From: an uncultured Bacteroidales bacterium
Lineage (GTDB): Bacteria; Bacteroidota; Bacteroidia; Bacteroidales; Paludibacteraceae
NCBI GenBank assembly: GCA_903911085.1
Contig: CAIWCC010000210.1
Coordinates: 1-61,146, forward strand
Direction of reading: 5' to 3'
Length of the DNA stretch: 61,146 nucleotides
Shown here in pieces: positions 36,744 through 45,367 of this stretch. The translations under genes were made by a program, and so were the position numbers. Numbering within the stretch: the first letter of the stretch is position 1; each line of letters opens with the position of its first letter. The notes under the pieces were generated by a model. It was not told the origin of the DNA, searched no databases, and worked only from the letters and a program-made list of their open reading frames with translations.

Positions 36744-37322
36744 TTACTTCTTAACTATTTTATACTCGTTGCAACTGTTGGCAGCGTAAAATGACAAATA
36801 ATTGTTTTTACCTTCAGCAACTTGTTTTTTTATAGTTTCTTTCTGTGTTTGAATACGTTGTAGTGGAGTTGCAGCAGTGTTTTCACCATTGGCTTTTGCT
36901 TCGGATGTACAATGGTCAGCTGGTTTTTTTGCTTTTGCAACTTTTTCGGCAGCGGCAATTGCAGCTACTTCTTGTTTGTTCAAATCTTCGAGTGTTATGC
37001 GTGTTTCAGTTATTACACCAGTGGCAATAACAGTGCTGTCCACCGCATTTTCATCAAAAACTGTAATTTTGTCGCCTGCATTAAAACGGAATGTTTTTGA
37101 ATTGTCCGGTACTGCTAGAAATAATTTACGACCTGATTTTTCGCAAATATGCGATACCAAACCTTTTACTTGTACAGTTTGTCCAACCAAAGTTGGAGCT
37201 TTTTCGATAATTTCGGCTACACTATAAACCTTTGAATTACTGTTAGGTGCAGCTGCATTGGCTTGCGATAAGAAATTTGTTGCCGCAAAAATTATGAGCA
37301 ACGCTGTTAGTTGTTTTTTCAT
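36744..37322 (-). CDS. exported OB-fold-like protein
   Basis: A 192-residue exported protein: signal peptide (LLIIFAATNFLSQANA), then a single beta-barrel domain of the nucleic-acid/metal-binding OB type (LVGQTVQVKGLVSHICEKSGRKLFLAVPDNSKTF ... VIATGVITETRI). A central Cys (HICEKSG) and a second Cys-containing stretch (ADHCTSEAKANGE) could bind a metal or form a disulphide. The C-terminal half is Ala/Lys-rich and ends in a segment (LSFYAANSCNEYKIVKK) with another Cys. The fold suggests a periplasmic metal- or haem-handling role, but that is inference. It lies 36 bp after the S46 peptidase gene and 22 bp before an internal terminator. Confidence 0.65.
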   Translation of the reverse strand: MKKQLTALLIIFAATNFLSQANAAAPNSNSKVYSVAEIIEKAPTLVGQTVQVKGLVSHICEKSGRKLFLAVPDNSKTFRFNAGDKITVFDENAVDSTVIATGVITETRITLEDLNKQEVAAIAAAEKVAKAKKPADHCTSEAKANGENTAATPLQRIQTQKETIKKQVAEGKNNYLSFYAANSCNEYKIVKK

Positions 37323-37358
37323 TTTTTCTAATTTTTAAAAGTTGTTTTTTGAAAATAA

Positions 37359-39476
37359 TTATTTAATAGTCAGTTCTTTCAATATATTTTTGGCACCCGC
37401 AAATTTGTCAATAACAAATAAAACGTAGCGAATATCTACGTTTACAGCACGGTTTTTTTCTGGTTCGTAAATAATGCTACTTGCTAGCGATTCCCAGTTT
37501 CCGTCAAATGCTATGCCAATCAATTCGCCTTTTCCATTAATCACCGGACTTCCCGAATTGCCACCGGTAATGTCAGTATTTGTCAAAAAGCAAGTAAACA
37601 TTTGTCCTTTTTCACCATAGCGACCAAAGTCCTTTTTTGCATATAAGTCCTTGAGTTTTGGCGAAACAAGAAATTCGTAATTTGTCGTATCTTCCTTCTC
37701 AATCACTCCTTTCAATGTTGTTTGACTTTTGTAAGCCAGCCCATCGCGAGGCGAAGCGCCAGTGACTTTTCCATAAGTTAAGCGCATAGTGAAGTTAGCT
37801 TCGGGGTATTTCAGTAAACCAGCATCTTTTTCTAAAACCGCTTTTTCGTAAAGTTTTTTACCAGCTCTAATTTCTACGCCAGGGTCGGAAGTTAGTTTTT
37901 TCAAAGCTATTAATTTTTCATAAACCGAAATTCCAAAAATAAACAATGGGTCATTTTTTATTGATAAATCTGGCTTTTTTAGATACGTTTCAACTCCAGC
38001 AGCCGATGCCAAAAATGACTTGCTGTATAAATCGTTTACGTAGTTATCAATATTTCCTTGATATTCTTTTTCGATAATGCTGTAAAAATCGGGTAAGTAT
38101 TCTGGTTTTAATTCATTTTTTACTAATTTAATCATCGCTTTTACAATTACTTTATCAGTTTGGTAATCATAACTTTTTGAAAATGATGTATACCATTTCT
38201 GATAAGTGTCTAAGGCTTTTGGAAGTTTTTCTTGATTATTTTTCTCTAATAATTCTACAATGTTTCTGGCACGGATTCCCAATAAACTACCATCGTCGAA
38301 CAGTGCTCCCGAAATAATGGCATGTGCATATTTAGGATTGCATTGTTCGTCGTGATTTGCTTTGAGGGCAGCTAAACACTTGCCATACTTTCTTAGGCGT
38401 GCAGTATCAGCTTTTGTCCAATTTTGAAATTCGGCTTCGGCTTTTTCTTTGTTTCCCATAGCTGCACTTAAATTTACTAATTTTACAGTGCCTAATGCCA
38501 GTTTATAACTATTTCCGGCCGAAAAATTTTTACTTGAATATTTTAATCTTACGCTTTCATCATTGTCCAATTCTCGTTTGAGTACATCAATGTATTTGCC
38601 TTTGGTAATGATAGTTGCACGATTTTTTACATCCAATTCTTCTTTCAAATCATAAGAACTAATGTATCGTTGTGTCATCCAAGGAAATCCAATTGTCATG
38701 GCAAAATCATTGTCTTTTATGCCCGAAATTGAAATTGGCAAAAATGTTTTTGGTACAAATGGCTTGTTATCAGCTTTGTAGGCAGTTGTTGGCATGTTAT
38801 TAGCATTGGCGTACACTCTAAAAATTGCAAAATCGGCCGATTGTCGTGGCCATTCAAAATTATCTGTTTCGCCACCAAAATTTCCAATACTTTCGGGAGG
38901 AACGCCTACTAAGCGCACGTCGTTAAAAACCTGATAAATTGAAACAAAGTACTGACCAGTACTAAAACCGTCCATGCTAGCAACATATCCTTGTGTGGAA
39001 TCGTTGTATTCCTTTTCAATTTCGCCCATTACTTTGCGAATTCCATGTTTTTTAAGTAACTCATTAGCTTTGTCTGTTACTTCAATGGATTTTATCAAAA
39101 ACTTAACATTCAATCCTTTGATTGATATTTCTTCGTTGCGTGAATTCGCCCAAAATCCATCTCGAATATAATTATGAGCATCGCTGCTAACTTGTTGAAT
39201 TTTATCGCGTCCGCAATGATGATTGGTAAATAGTAAACCATTGGCTGAAACCAATTCGCCTGAACAGCCATTGTCGAACATCATTATTGCATCTTTTGTG
39301 CTGGGCTTGTTTTCGTTGTAAATTTGATCTGCCGATAGTTGTAAACCACTGTTTTTCATTTTCTGCACCAAAGCGGTATTCAAGTTGGAAATTGTCCACA
39401 TTCCTTCATCTGCTTTTACAGTTGCAAAGCATGATAAAACTATCAATAATAGCGAAATACATTTTAATTGCTTCAT
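37359..39476 (-). CDS. S46-family dipeptidyl-peptidase, DPP7-like
   Basis: A 705-residue exported serine peptidase that removes dipeptides from peptide N-termini. A signal peptide (LISLL-type stretch KCISLLLIVLSCFATVKA) precedes the catalytic domain: His in GLLFTNHHCGRD (H86/H87), Asp in FEWPRQSADFAIF, and Ser641 in TGGNSGSPV. In S46 enzymes the residue 18 positions after this Ser discriminates subfamilies: Arg in acidic-specific DPP11, Gly in broad DPP7. Here it is Gly (position 659, in FDGNWES), so the enzyme is probably DPP7-like; the offset comes from counting, not a structural alignment. It lies in an operon with a TonB receptor and, further on, an M16 peptidase: a peptide-breakdown setting. 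Confidence 0.9.
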   Translation of the reverse strand: MKQLKCISLLLIVLSCFATVKADEGMWTISNLNTALVQKMKNSGLQLSADQIYNENKPSTKDAIMMFDNGCSGELVSANGLLFTNHHCGRDKIQQVSSDAHNYIRDGFWANSRNEEISIKGLNVKFLIKSIEVTDKANELLKKHGIRKVMGEIEKEYNDSTQGYVASMDGFSTGQYFVSIYQVFNDVRLVGVPPESIGNFGGETDNFEWPRQSADFAIFRVYANANNMPTTAYKADNKPFVPKTFLPISISGIKDNDFAMTIGFPWMTQRYISSYDLKEELDVKNRATIITKGKYIDVLKRELDNDESVRLKYSSKNFSAGNSYKLALGTVKLVNLSAAMGNKEKAEAEFQNWTKADTARLRKYGKCLAALKANHDEQCNPKYAHAIISGALFDDGSLLGIRARNIVELLEKNNQEKLPKALDTYQKWYTSFSKSYDYQTDKVIVKAMIKLVKNELKPEYLPDFYSIIEKEYQGNIDNYVNDLYSKSFLASAAGVETYLKKPDLSIKNDPLFIFGISVYEKLIALKKLTSDPGVEIRAGKKLYEKAVLEKDAGLLKYPEANFTMRLTYGKVTGASPRDGLAYKSQTTLKGVIEKEDTTNYEFLVSPKLKDLYAKKDFGRYGEKGQMFTCFLTNTDITGGNSGSPVINGKGELIGIAFDGNWESLASSIIYEPEKNRAVNVDIRYVLFVIDKFAGAKNILKELTIK

Positions 39477-39507
39477 TATTATAAATTTATTTTAGTGTAA
39501 AAATCAT

Positions 39508-41028
39508 TTAAAAATTAAGAGAAAAACAAACATTTGTTGACCATGCTTTTTTAGTTTCCGCATTTTGCAATCCTCCATCAACAGAAATATTGCCTAATAA
39601 AGCCTTTGAAATTGGAAATCGAAACTTCATATTTAATTGATAAAAGGAAATGTCAGAATGCATAAAATCGTAGTCAGGTATTATCAATCTATCAGTAATT
39701 TCGTTATTTTCGGCTTGAAAAAGCGACGACGATAAATTCTTTTTGTAACCAGCCTTTACACTTCCCACCAACGTACATTTTCTTAGTGGATAATTTATTC
39801 CAACAACTCCCGCACCCGAAATGTTTTGAATAAATTGATGATAATAAGGATAATAATAATTCTGTTTTGAATTTTGCCAATCAATACTTAATTGTTCCCA
39901 AACCGAAAAACGTGAAAGATTTTTATTTGCCAACAATGCCGAAAATTGCGCATTGTGATTTAATTGTTGGTAGCGGTCGCTTTTACTTGCAAACTGCCAC
40001 TCCAAGATTCCGGGACTCAATGTAACTGGCGTGTATTGTGTCTCATTTCCAATGGTTTGACGAAAATTATATAATCCTTTTAGAAACAATGTTTGCTTGA
40101 ACAATTTTTGTTCATGTGATAATTGTGCAGTGATTTGATTATGAGTAATTTGATATGGTGTTCTGTTGCTATTTTCTGTGCCGTCTATTCTATTTTGACT
40201 TACCGAAATCAATGCATCAGTCGATTGAATTTTATCGCCAAAATTGATATTAAAACCTGTTGTAAATTTATTTCCTTTGTAAATTCGGCTAAAAGTATCG
40301 TCTAAACCAGAGAATTGTCGATTGTAAATTCCAAAACCTTGCATAAAATAAAAATATATTTTACGACCTTCCTTTTCTACTTGAATATCAACATTTTGTC
40401 GGTAACGCTCATAATCTCCAAACCAACCAATATTCCATTTTCCATTGCTATAATTTACACCCGGATTGATATGAATTACCGAAACTGTATTACGTGGGCG
40501 AGGGTCAACTTGCCTGTACGAAACTCCGCCTTGGTATGCCGCACGAATACCCCATTCGATATGGCGTAAACGAACTGTGGCGCCACCGCTCAAAAAGTAC
40601 GACTCACGTTTGTATGTTCCACCTATTGAATCGGCCACCAAATAGGGCGACAATAATTCATAATCTTCCACGTCGCGCCAACCAACATTGTTTTTTTGAT
40701 CGGTCAAAAAATAAGCTTTACCAAAAAAACGGTATTTTTTGTCCACCTGAAAACTTTCTGAATGAAGTTTGAAAGCAGATGCACCATCACCTTCTTGCAC
40801 CAAATGTAATCCATTATCGGCTTTTGAGCTTGAGTATGTTGCACCCAAATTACTGAAATATTTCACAGGAACAGAAAATGTTGCTGCCGGATTATATTCA
40901 AATGAGTTGGTGTAACTTCTCCATGGCGATTCATAAAGTGCAGATTCAATACGCACAGAATCAACAACATTACCTGCAAAAATAGTTGATGAAATCAGTA
41001 AAAACAATATTTGAAGTATAACTCTCAC
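39508..41028 (-). CDS. DUF6850 outer-membrane beta-barrel protein
   Basis: A 506-residue exported barrel protein of the DUF6850 type. After the signal peptide (ILQILFLLISSTIFA) come ~14 amphipathic strands, with openings such as SPWRSYTNSFEYNPAATFSVP, HIEWGIRAAYQGGVSYRQVDP, SVIHINPGVNYSNGKWNIGWFG and FISVDG-like final strands ending in LNF, the C-terminal Phe typical of outer-membrane proteins. Family function is unknown; the recurring partnership with DUF4876 and a TonB receptor indicates a shared uptake or sensing task. It follows the DUF4876 gene by 36 bp and is followed by the S46 peptidase at 31 bp. Confidence 0.85.
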   Translation of the reverse strand: MRVILQILFLLISSTIFAGNVVDSVRIESALYESPWRSYTNSFEYNPAATFSVPVKYFSNLGATYSSSKADNGLHLVQEGDGASAFKLHSESFQVDKKYRFFGKAYFLTDQKNNVGWRDVEDYELLSPYLVADSIGGTYKRESYFLSGGATVRLRHIEWGIRAAYQGGVSYRQVDPRPRNTVSVIHINPGVNYSNGKWNIGWFGDYERYRQNVDIQVEKEGRKIYFYFMQGFGIYNRQFSGLDDTFSRIYKGNKFTTGFNINFGDKIQSTDALISVSQNRIDGTENSNRTPYQITHNQITAQLSHEQKLFKQTLFLKGLYNFRQTIGNETQYTPVTLSPGILEWQFASKSDRYQQLNHNAQFSALLANKNLSRFSVWEQLSIDWQNSKQNYYYPYYHQFIQNISGAGVVGINYPLRKCTLVGSVKAGYKKNLSSSLFQAENNEITDRLIIPDYDFMHSDISFYQLNMKFRFPISKALLGNISVDGGLQNAETKKAWSTNVCFSLNF

Positions 41029-41064
41029 TCTCTTAATTATTAATTTTTAATTATTAATTATCAA

Positions 41065-42264
41065 TTATTCCACTTCCCAAGGTTTTGGTGTTGCATTTGG
41101 AATAAAATCTTTTGCCGAATTATTGGTGTCCTGCAAAATAGCCCTCCCGTTTTCCCATTTAAGCACTTTTCGTCGTACACTTTTTCCATTGTATGAAGCA
41201 TCGCAATACGAAAAACTAACATCAATTGCCGATGACAATGATTTTGAACCAATTATTCCTCCAAGTCCTAAATCTACTGCGTCTAATATCAAAGAACTTG
41301 GTATTTTAACACGCGGAACCGAACTTCCCGAGGCAGTTAAAACACTCACTGTATTTTGCGTTATAAAATCGGTATAATTACCTGGTGCTTTGAAAATTGC
41401 ATAAGCGTGTGCACCTCTTGTATGTAATACCCATATAGTATTTGAATAGCAAAAATTTCGAATCATATTGGGCACTTCTGGTACATCAACATCTTTTCCA
41501 GCATCGTACCATTCAAAATCGGCTTTTTCCAAATCAACCGGTGAATTAGCATTTGCTGTTTTGTGATTTATGCCCAAAGATGCAATAACTACACTTTTGC
41601 CAGGTTGTACAGGATAGGTTTTGCCATCGCCAGGAATGGTATAAATTGCTCCCACTATCAAATCGTTTGGATAATTTCCATACTCACTTATTGCACTTGT
41701 ATTCAGGTGGTTCGACTCAGCAACCGAAAGTCCATCGGCATAAAGAACAGAATCGGAATTGTTGTAAATTTCAATGTATTGGTCCTGATAATAATTTCCG
41801 TTTGCAGGTGTGTTGCTTCCAGTGTAGTAAACTTCCTGAATTACAAAACCGTTACCTTTTTGTGCAATTTGCAATTCAACATTTAATTCCACTTGTTGAC
41901 CAGTAACAAGTGATTTTTCGAGTAAACCTCTAATCTCAACTTGCTGTGTGTAAGTTTGTTGAGTTGAACCACTTGTCACTGTGGTTGTTAAAGTTTTTTG
42001 CCCGGTTACTTCCAAATTATAAACGCCTTCTTCGGCAGTTAAATTAATTTGTCCTGTGGCATCTGTTGTGTCAATTTGAGTTCTACCTGTTGCAATATTT
42101 GTAAGAGTAATTACGTAACCATCTTTACCGGCAGAAACCGCATCGCTGGGCAATGAAATGCCAATCAAAATATTGGAGAATGGCACTTCTTGAAGCTTGC
42201 AACTAAATGCTAGTGAGACTATTAATGTGAGTGATATTATTTTGATAAAACTATGTTTTTTCAT
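41065..42264 (-). CDS. DUF4876 lipoprotein
   Basis: A 399-residue lipoprotein: signal peptide with lipobox (LTLIVSLAFSC), a DUF4876-type N-terminal beta domain (GISLPSDAVSAGKDGYVITLTNIATGRTQI), then a lamin-tail/LTD-like section (FVIQEVYYTGSNTPANGNYYQDQYIEIYNNSDS ... ADGLSVAESNHL). It ends with a beta-rich region containing IWVLHTRGAHAYAIFKAPGN. The lipid anchor places it on the outer membrane, probably on the cell surface beside the TonB receptor upstream (36 bp apart), as SusD-like proteins do, although it is not SusD-like in sequence. The ligand is unknown. Downstream is the DUF6850 barrel gene. Confidence 0.85.
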   Translation of the reverse strand: MKKHSFIKIISLTLIVSLAFSCKLQEVPFSNILIGISLPSDAVSAGKDGYVITLTNIATGRTQIDTTDATGQINLTAEEGVYNLEVTGQKTLTTTVTSGSTQQTYTQQVEIRGLLEKSLVTGQQVELNVELQIAQKGNGFVIQEVYYTGSNTPANGNYYQDQYIEIYNNSDSVLYADGLSVAESNHLNTSAISEYGNYPNDLIVGAIYTIPGDGKTYPVQPGKSVVIASLGINHKTANANSPVDLEKADFEWYDAGKDVDVPEVPNMIRNFCYSNTIWVLHTRGAHAYAIFKAPGNYTDFITQNTVSVLTASGSSVPRVKIPSSLILDAVDLGLGGIIGSKSLSSAIDVSFSYCDASYNGKSVRRKVLKWENGRAILQDTNNSAKDFIPNATPKPWEVE

Positions 42265-42300
42265 AATATATTTTATTTAAAAAAAAATAATGGTGTTTTT

Positions 42301-45030
42301 TTACAATTTTATCTGAATTTCCGCGCCCATAAATGGTGTTACAAATTTTTGCGATGTAACTCCAAATCGTGACGTATATTGTGGATTGTAATCCAACAAT
42401 CGATTTACAAAAAACGACAGTTTCATGTTATTTCCAATTTCCTTTGTTACTTTTAAATTTACTCCAATGGCTATTGGTGAGCGTTCTTGATCGAAATAAG
42501 CAGCTGAAAATGTTTCTATTAATGATTTGAATTCCGGATCTTGTTTTTCTGTATCTGTAAACGGTAATGTATTGCCATTCAAATCTATATATGAATCGGG
42601 AAACCCGCTATACTGCAACATTTGGTACGAAGTGTACCATACGGTTTGAATTGAAGTAGAAAACATCAATCTTTGTTTTGAAAAATGTGTATTCAAAAAC
42701 AGCGTTGTGTTAAATTGCTCTTGCACTTTGCTATCGTTCCCAGCATTAAAAACACCTACGTAATGATAATAATCGCCTGCAACAACTATACTTGTGTATT
42801 TGTAACGCGGCTGGCTGATATCGTATTGCGTCTGAAACCATGCTCCATTAAGAACAATTTCGGTATTAATTGCCTTTATTTTTTTTGTAGAAAGCTGGTA
42901 TTCAATTCCTTTTTTGATTATTTTGGCTGCATTTGTTGTAAATGAATAGGAAAGAAACATTTTTTTCTGTTCATACGTAAAATCTGCTAATGTTGGTTTT
43001 CCTGTTCCAGTGAATGAATTTGTGTTGAATAAAAGATAATCCTGCGCAAAATAAAGCGATTGTTGCTCAAATCCATTGTTCTCGTTTTCGTGAAATGCTG
43101 TAACATTCAATGATATACCTTTAAAATTTACGTCAAATCCAACTTCGTATTTGCGATTTCGTGCTGGCGTCAAATCATTATTTGTTCTATTTTTTATTGA
43201 TGTCAATAAGTAAACCAACCGATTGTCAACATTTGCTGTAGAGTAATAATTCAGTTCCGAAATATCGTAATATGCTTTTTCGGGATAAAGCTGCATGGTG
43301 GTCGGAAATTTCATTTGGTCACCAATTCCAGCTTTTAATCCAAGCTCAAATTTTGATTCAAATATTTTAAAATCAGGCAATTGAAAATTTACATTTAACC
43401 GTGGTTCAATATAAAATTTATTGTACATTGCACTTTGTGGCGATAAATTACTTAAACTTGTGCCACGTAAACCAGCTGTTATTCCTAATTTGCTTTCACC
43501 AATTTTTGCAGTAAAATTATCTTCGGCAAAAACAGTCATTTTTTCTAATGCTGGAATATCTTTTGGTGCACGTGGACGGCTGGAAGAGCTTTGTGTAGGA
43601 AATGGCGGACGAGTTAAATCGTACAAACTTCCATCGCCAAAATTCTTATCCAAACGAAATTCTGCTCCAAGCAATACATTGTTAAACGTTTTGCCAATAT
43701 GCGGATGTAAATATGTTGTTATTTGCGAGTAAAAATTAAATGGTTTACCATTCACTTGATAAGTTGATAAATATTCTGCTGGCAAATACAAACCAAGCGA
43801 TTCGCCTTCAGTTTCACTTAACGAAATTCCCATTGGCGAATTTAGAGTAACTGTTTTTGTTCTATCCATCACATCTTGTGCAAAATTGGCCGATAAAGTA
43901 TATTCTAATTTATAGAACATACCTTTGTTGATATTCCACGAACCCGAATTGCTTAATTTAAAACTCTTGTAATCAGATTTGTAACTATCTTCTTTGTTCA
44001 TAATGTCAGGGTCGGAAATCTGTTTGTCAATCGTTCCCGTAAATGCCATTTGAGTAGTGGAAAGAAACACTTTTTTTATGAGTTTTTCGTAACTCAAGTT
44101 GGATGTTATGCGCTCATATTGGTCGAAAGGACTGCGTTGATCGGCAACAAATTTGGTATAATCTATTCCAAAATTAATCGTTCCAGCGTCCTTAGGCAGT
44201 CGATATCCTTTGCCTACATAAACCAGTTTATTCAACGGATCCGATTTAATACGAAGTGTGAGTGGTGTTTCTCCTTTTTTCGATTTTACAATAATTGCTC
44301 CACTTGTCAAATCGCCAAATTTTACAGAAGGAATTCCTCTAATTACCTCAACCTCATTGATATGGTCGGTTGATAGTTGCCGTAAATCCACGCCACTATT
44401 AACTGTGCTTTTGGCAGTACTTACGTCGGCCGCATTGTTGCTTCCATAAAACGATTGCATATTTACATCGTTCGACATGGGCACACCGTCAACTACTATT
44501 GCTGTACCCATTGCAGTATTTACGTCGCTTCCGGCTTGTCGCATCGATACTTGATTTGCAACGTTTAACTTCGAATCGGACAATAATCCGCCTGGCAAAA
44601 GTTGTAAAATATCTGTCAGGCTCGATGGTTGAAGATGCTCAATTGCAGCCAGTTTTATGCTCGAAGTGGTGGCAGATTGTTTCTTTTCACGTGCCATAAT
44701 ATTCACTTCTTTCAGTTGCAAAGACGTTTTTGTAAGATAGAAACTTAAATTTATTGATTTGCTAATTTGTACCAATGTGTCAACCGTTTCGTAGCCCAAA
44801 TAAGTTACTCGGAAATGATAAGTTCCTTTTCGAATATTTTTTATATCGAAAAACCCTTTTTCGTCAGTAATTGCTCCTTGTGCCAACTCAACGATACCAA
44901 CGTTTGCCATTTCCACACCCAAATGTGTTTGTTGATCTTTTACCACACCCATCACCACATAGTTTTGTGCTGACACAAAGCTAGTTATGAACAGCAAAAA
45001 TGTGATGATATGTTTGTAAAAGAGTTTCAT
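42301..45030 (-). CDS. TonB-dependent receptor with carboxypeptidase-regulatory domain
   Basis: A 909-residue outer-membrane receptor. The signal peptide is followed by a carboxypeptidase-D regulatory-like domain (VMGVVKDQQTHLGVEMANVGIVE ... GTYHFRVTYLGYETVDTLV). A plug domain follows (SLTDILQLLPGGLLSD ... GTAIVVDGVPMSNDVNMQ ... EVEVIRGIPSVKFGDLTSGAI), then a 22-strand barrel ending in FMGAEIQIKL. It imports a substrate using TonB energy. The substrate is not readable, but the operon partners (DUF4876 lipoprotein, DUF6850 barrel, two peptidases) suggest peptides or a peptide-bound cofactor. It is the first gene of the run; upstream is a repeat-rich 337-bp gap. Confidence 0.92.
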   Translation of the reverse strand: MKLFYKHIITFLLFITSFVSAQNYVVMGVVKDQQTHLGVEMANVGIVELAQGAITDEKGFFDIKNIRKGTYHFRVTYLGYETVDTLVQISKSINLSFYLTKTSLQLKEVNIMAREKKQSATTSSIKLAAIEHLQPSSLTDILQLLPGGLLSDSKLNVANQVSMRQAGSDVNTAMGTAIVVDGVPMSNDVNMQSFYGSNNAADVSTAKSTVNSGVDLRQLSTDHINEVEVIRGIPSVKFGDLTSGAIIVKSKKGETPLTLRIKSDPLNKLVYVGKGYRLPKDAGTINFGIDYTKFVADQRSPFDQYERITSNLSYEKLIKKVFLSTTQMAFTGTIDKQISDPDIMNKEDSYKSDYKSFKLSNSGSWNINKGMFYKLEYTLSANFAQDVMDRTKTVTLNSPMGISLSETEGESLGLYLPAEYLSTYQVNGKPFNFYSQITTYLHPHIGKTFNNVLLGAEFRLDKNFGDGSLYDLTRPPFPTQSSSSRPRAPKDIPALEKMTVFAEDNFTAKIGESKLGITAGLRGTSLSNLSPQSAMYNKFYIEPRLNVNFQLPDFKIFESKFELGLKAGIGDQMKFPTTMQLYPEKAYYDISELNYYSTANVDNRLVYLLTSIKNRTNNDLTPARNRKYEVGFDVNFKGISLNVTAFHENENNGFEQQSLYFAQDYLLFNTNSFTGTGKPTLADFTYEQKKMFLSYSFTTNAAKIIKKGIEYQLSTKKIKAINTEIVLNGAWFQTQYDISQPRYKYTSIVVAGDYYHYVGVFNAGNDSKVQEQFNTTLFLNTHFSKQRLMFSTSIQTVWYTSYQMLQYSGFPDSYIDLNGNTLPFTDTEKQDPEFKSLIETFSAAYFDQERSPIAIGVNLKVTKEIGNNMKLSFFVNRLLDYNPQYTSRFGVTSQKFVTPFMGAEIQIKL

Positions 45031-45367
45031 TTATATTTCAACAGCAATAAATAATTTATCGGAAAGTTCTAATAACTTAAAACTCATTCTCAATTCTGTG
45101 CTTTTGCATTTTGAGTGACCTCGTCCAATGAGCCGAAAAATGGAGTGAAGTTGGCGTGGAAATCTTTTTTGTTTGAGTACCAACGTATTTCGTTGGTGCG
45201 AGTTTAAAAGTTTTCAGCCTACGAACGACTGATTTTTCGAGTGAGTTGGGCGTAGTCTTGACTTTTTTTGCTTACTTTTTTTTGTCAAGAAAAAAAAGTG
45301 AGTGGGGCGCGGGGCTAGCCCCGATTAAAATTAAACATTATTGTGTTCCTATTACTTTTTTTGTCAT
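45031..45367. other. repeat- and hairpin-rich intergenic region before the TonB operon
   Basis: A 337-bp gap more GC-rich than its surroundings. It holds an 18-bp exact copy of a sequence near 18.6 kb (45129-45146) and a perfect hairpin ACCAACG-TATTT-CGTTGGT (45179-45197). Overlapping hairpins share the T-rich segment 45256-45302: TCTTGAC/GTCAAGA, and CTTACTTTTTTTT with AAAAAAAAGTGAG. A 14-bp perfect palindrome CGGGGCTAGCCCCG sits at 45310-45323. This looks like a REP-type non-coding element, perhaps with terminator activity for the genes on both sides. Confidence 0.55.

Noticed and set aside
37359-39476. DPP11 assignment for the S46 peptidase
   Set aside because: The specificity position counts to Gly rather than Arg, favouring DPP7-like.
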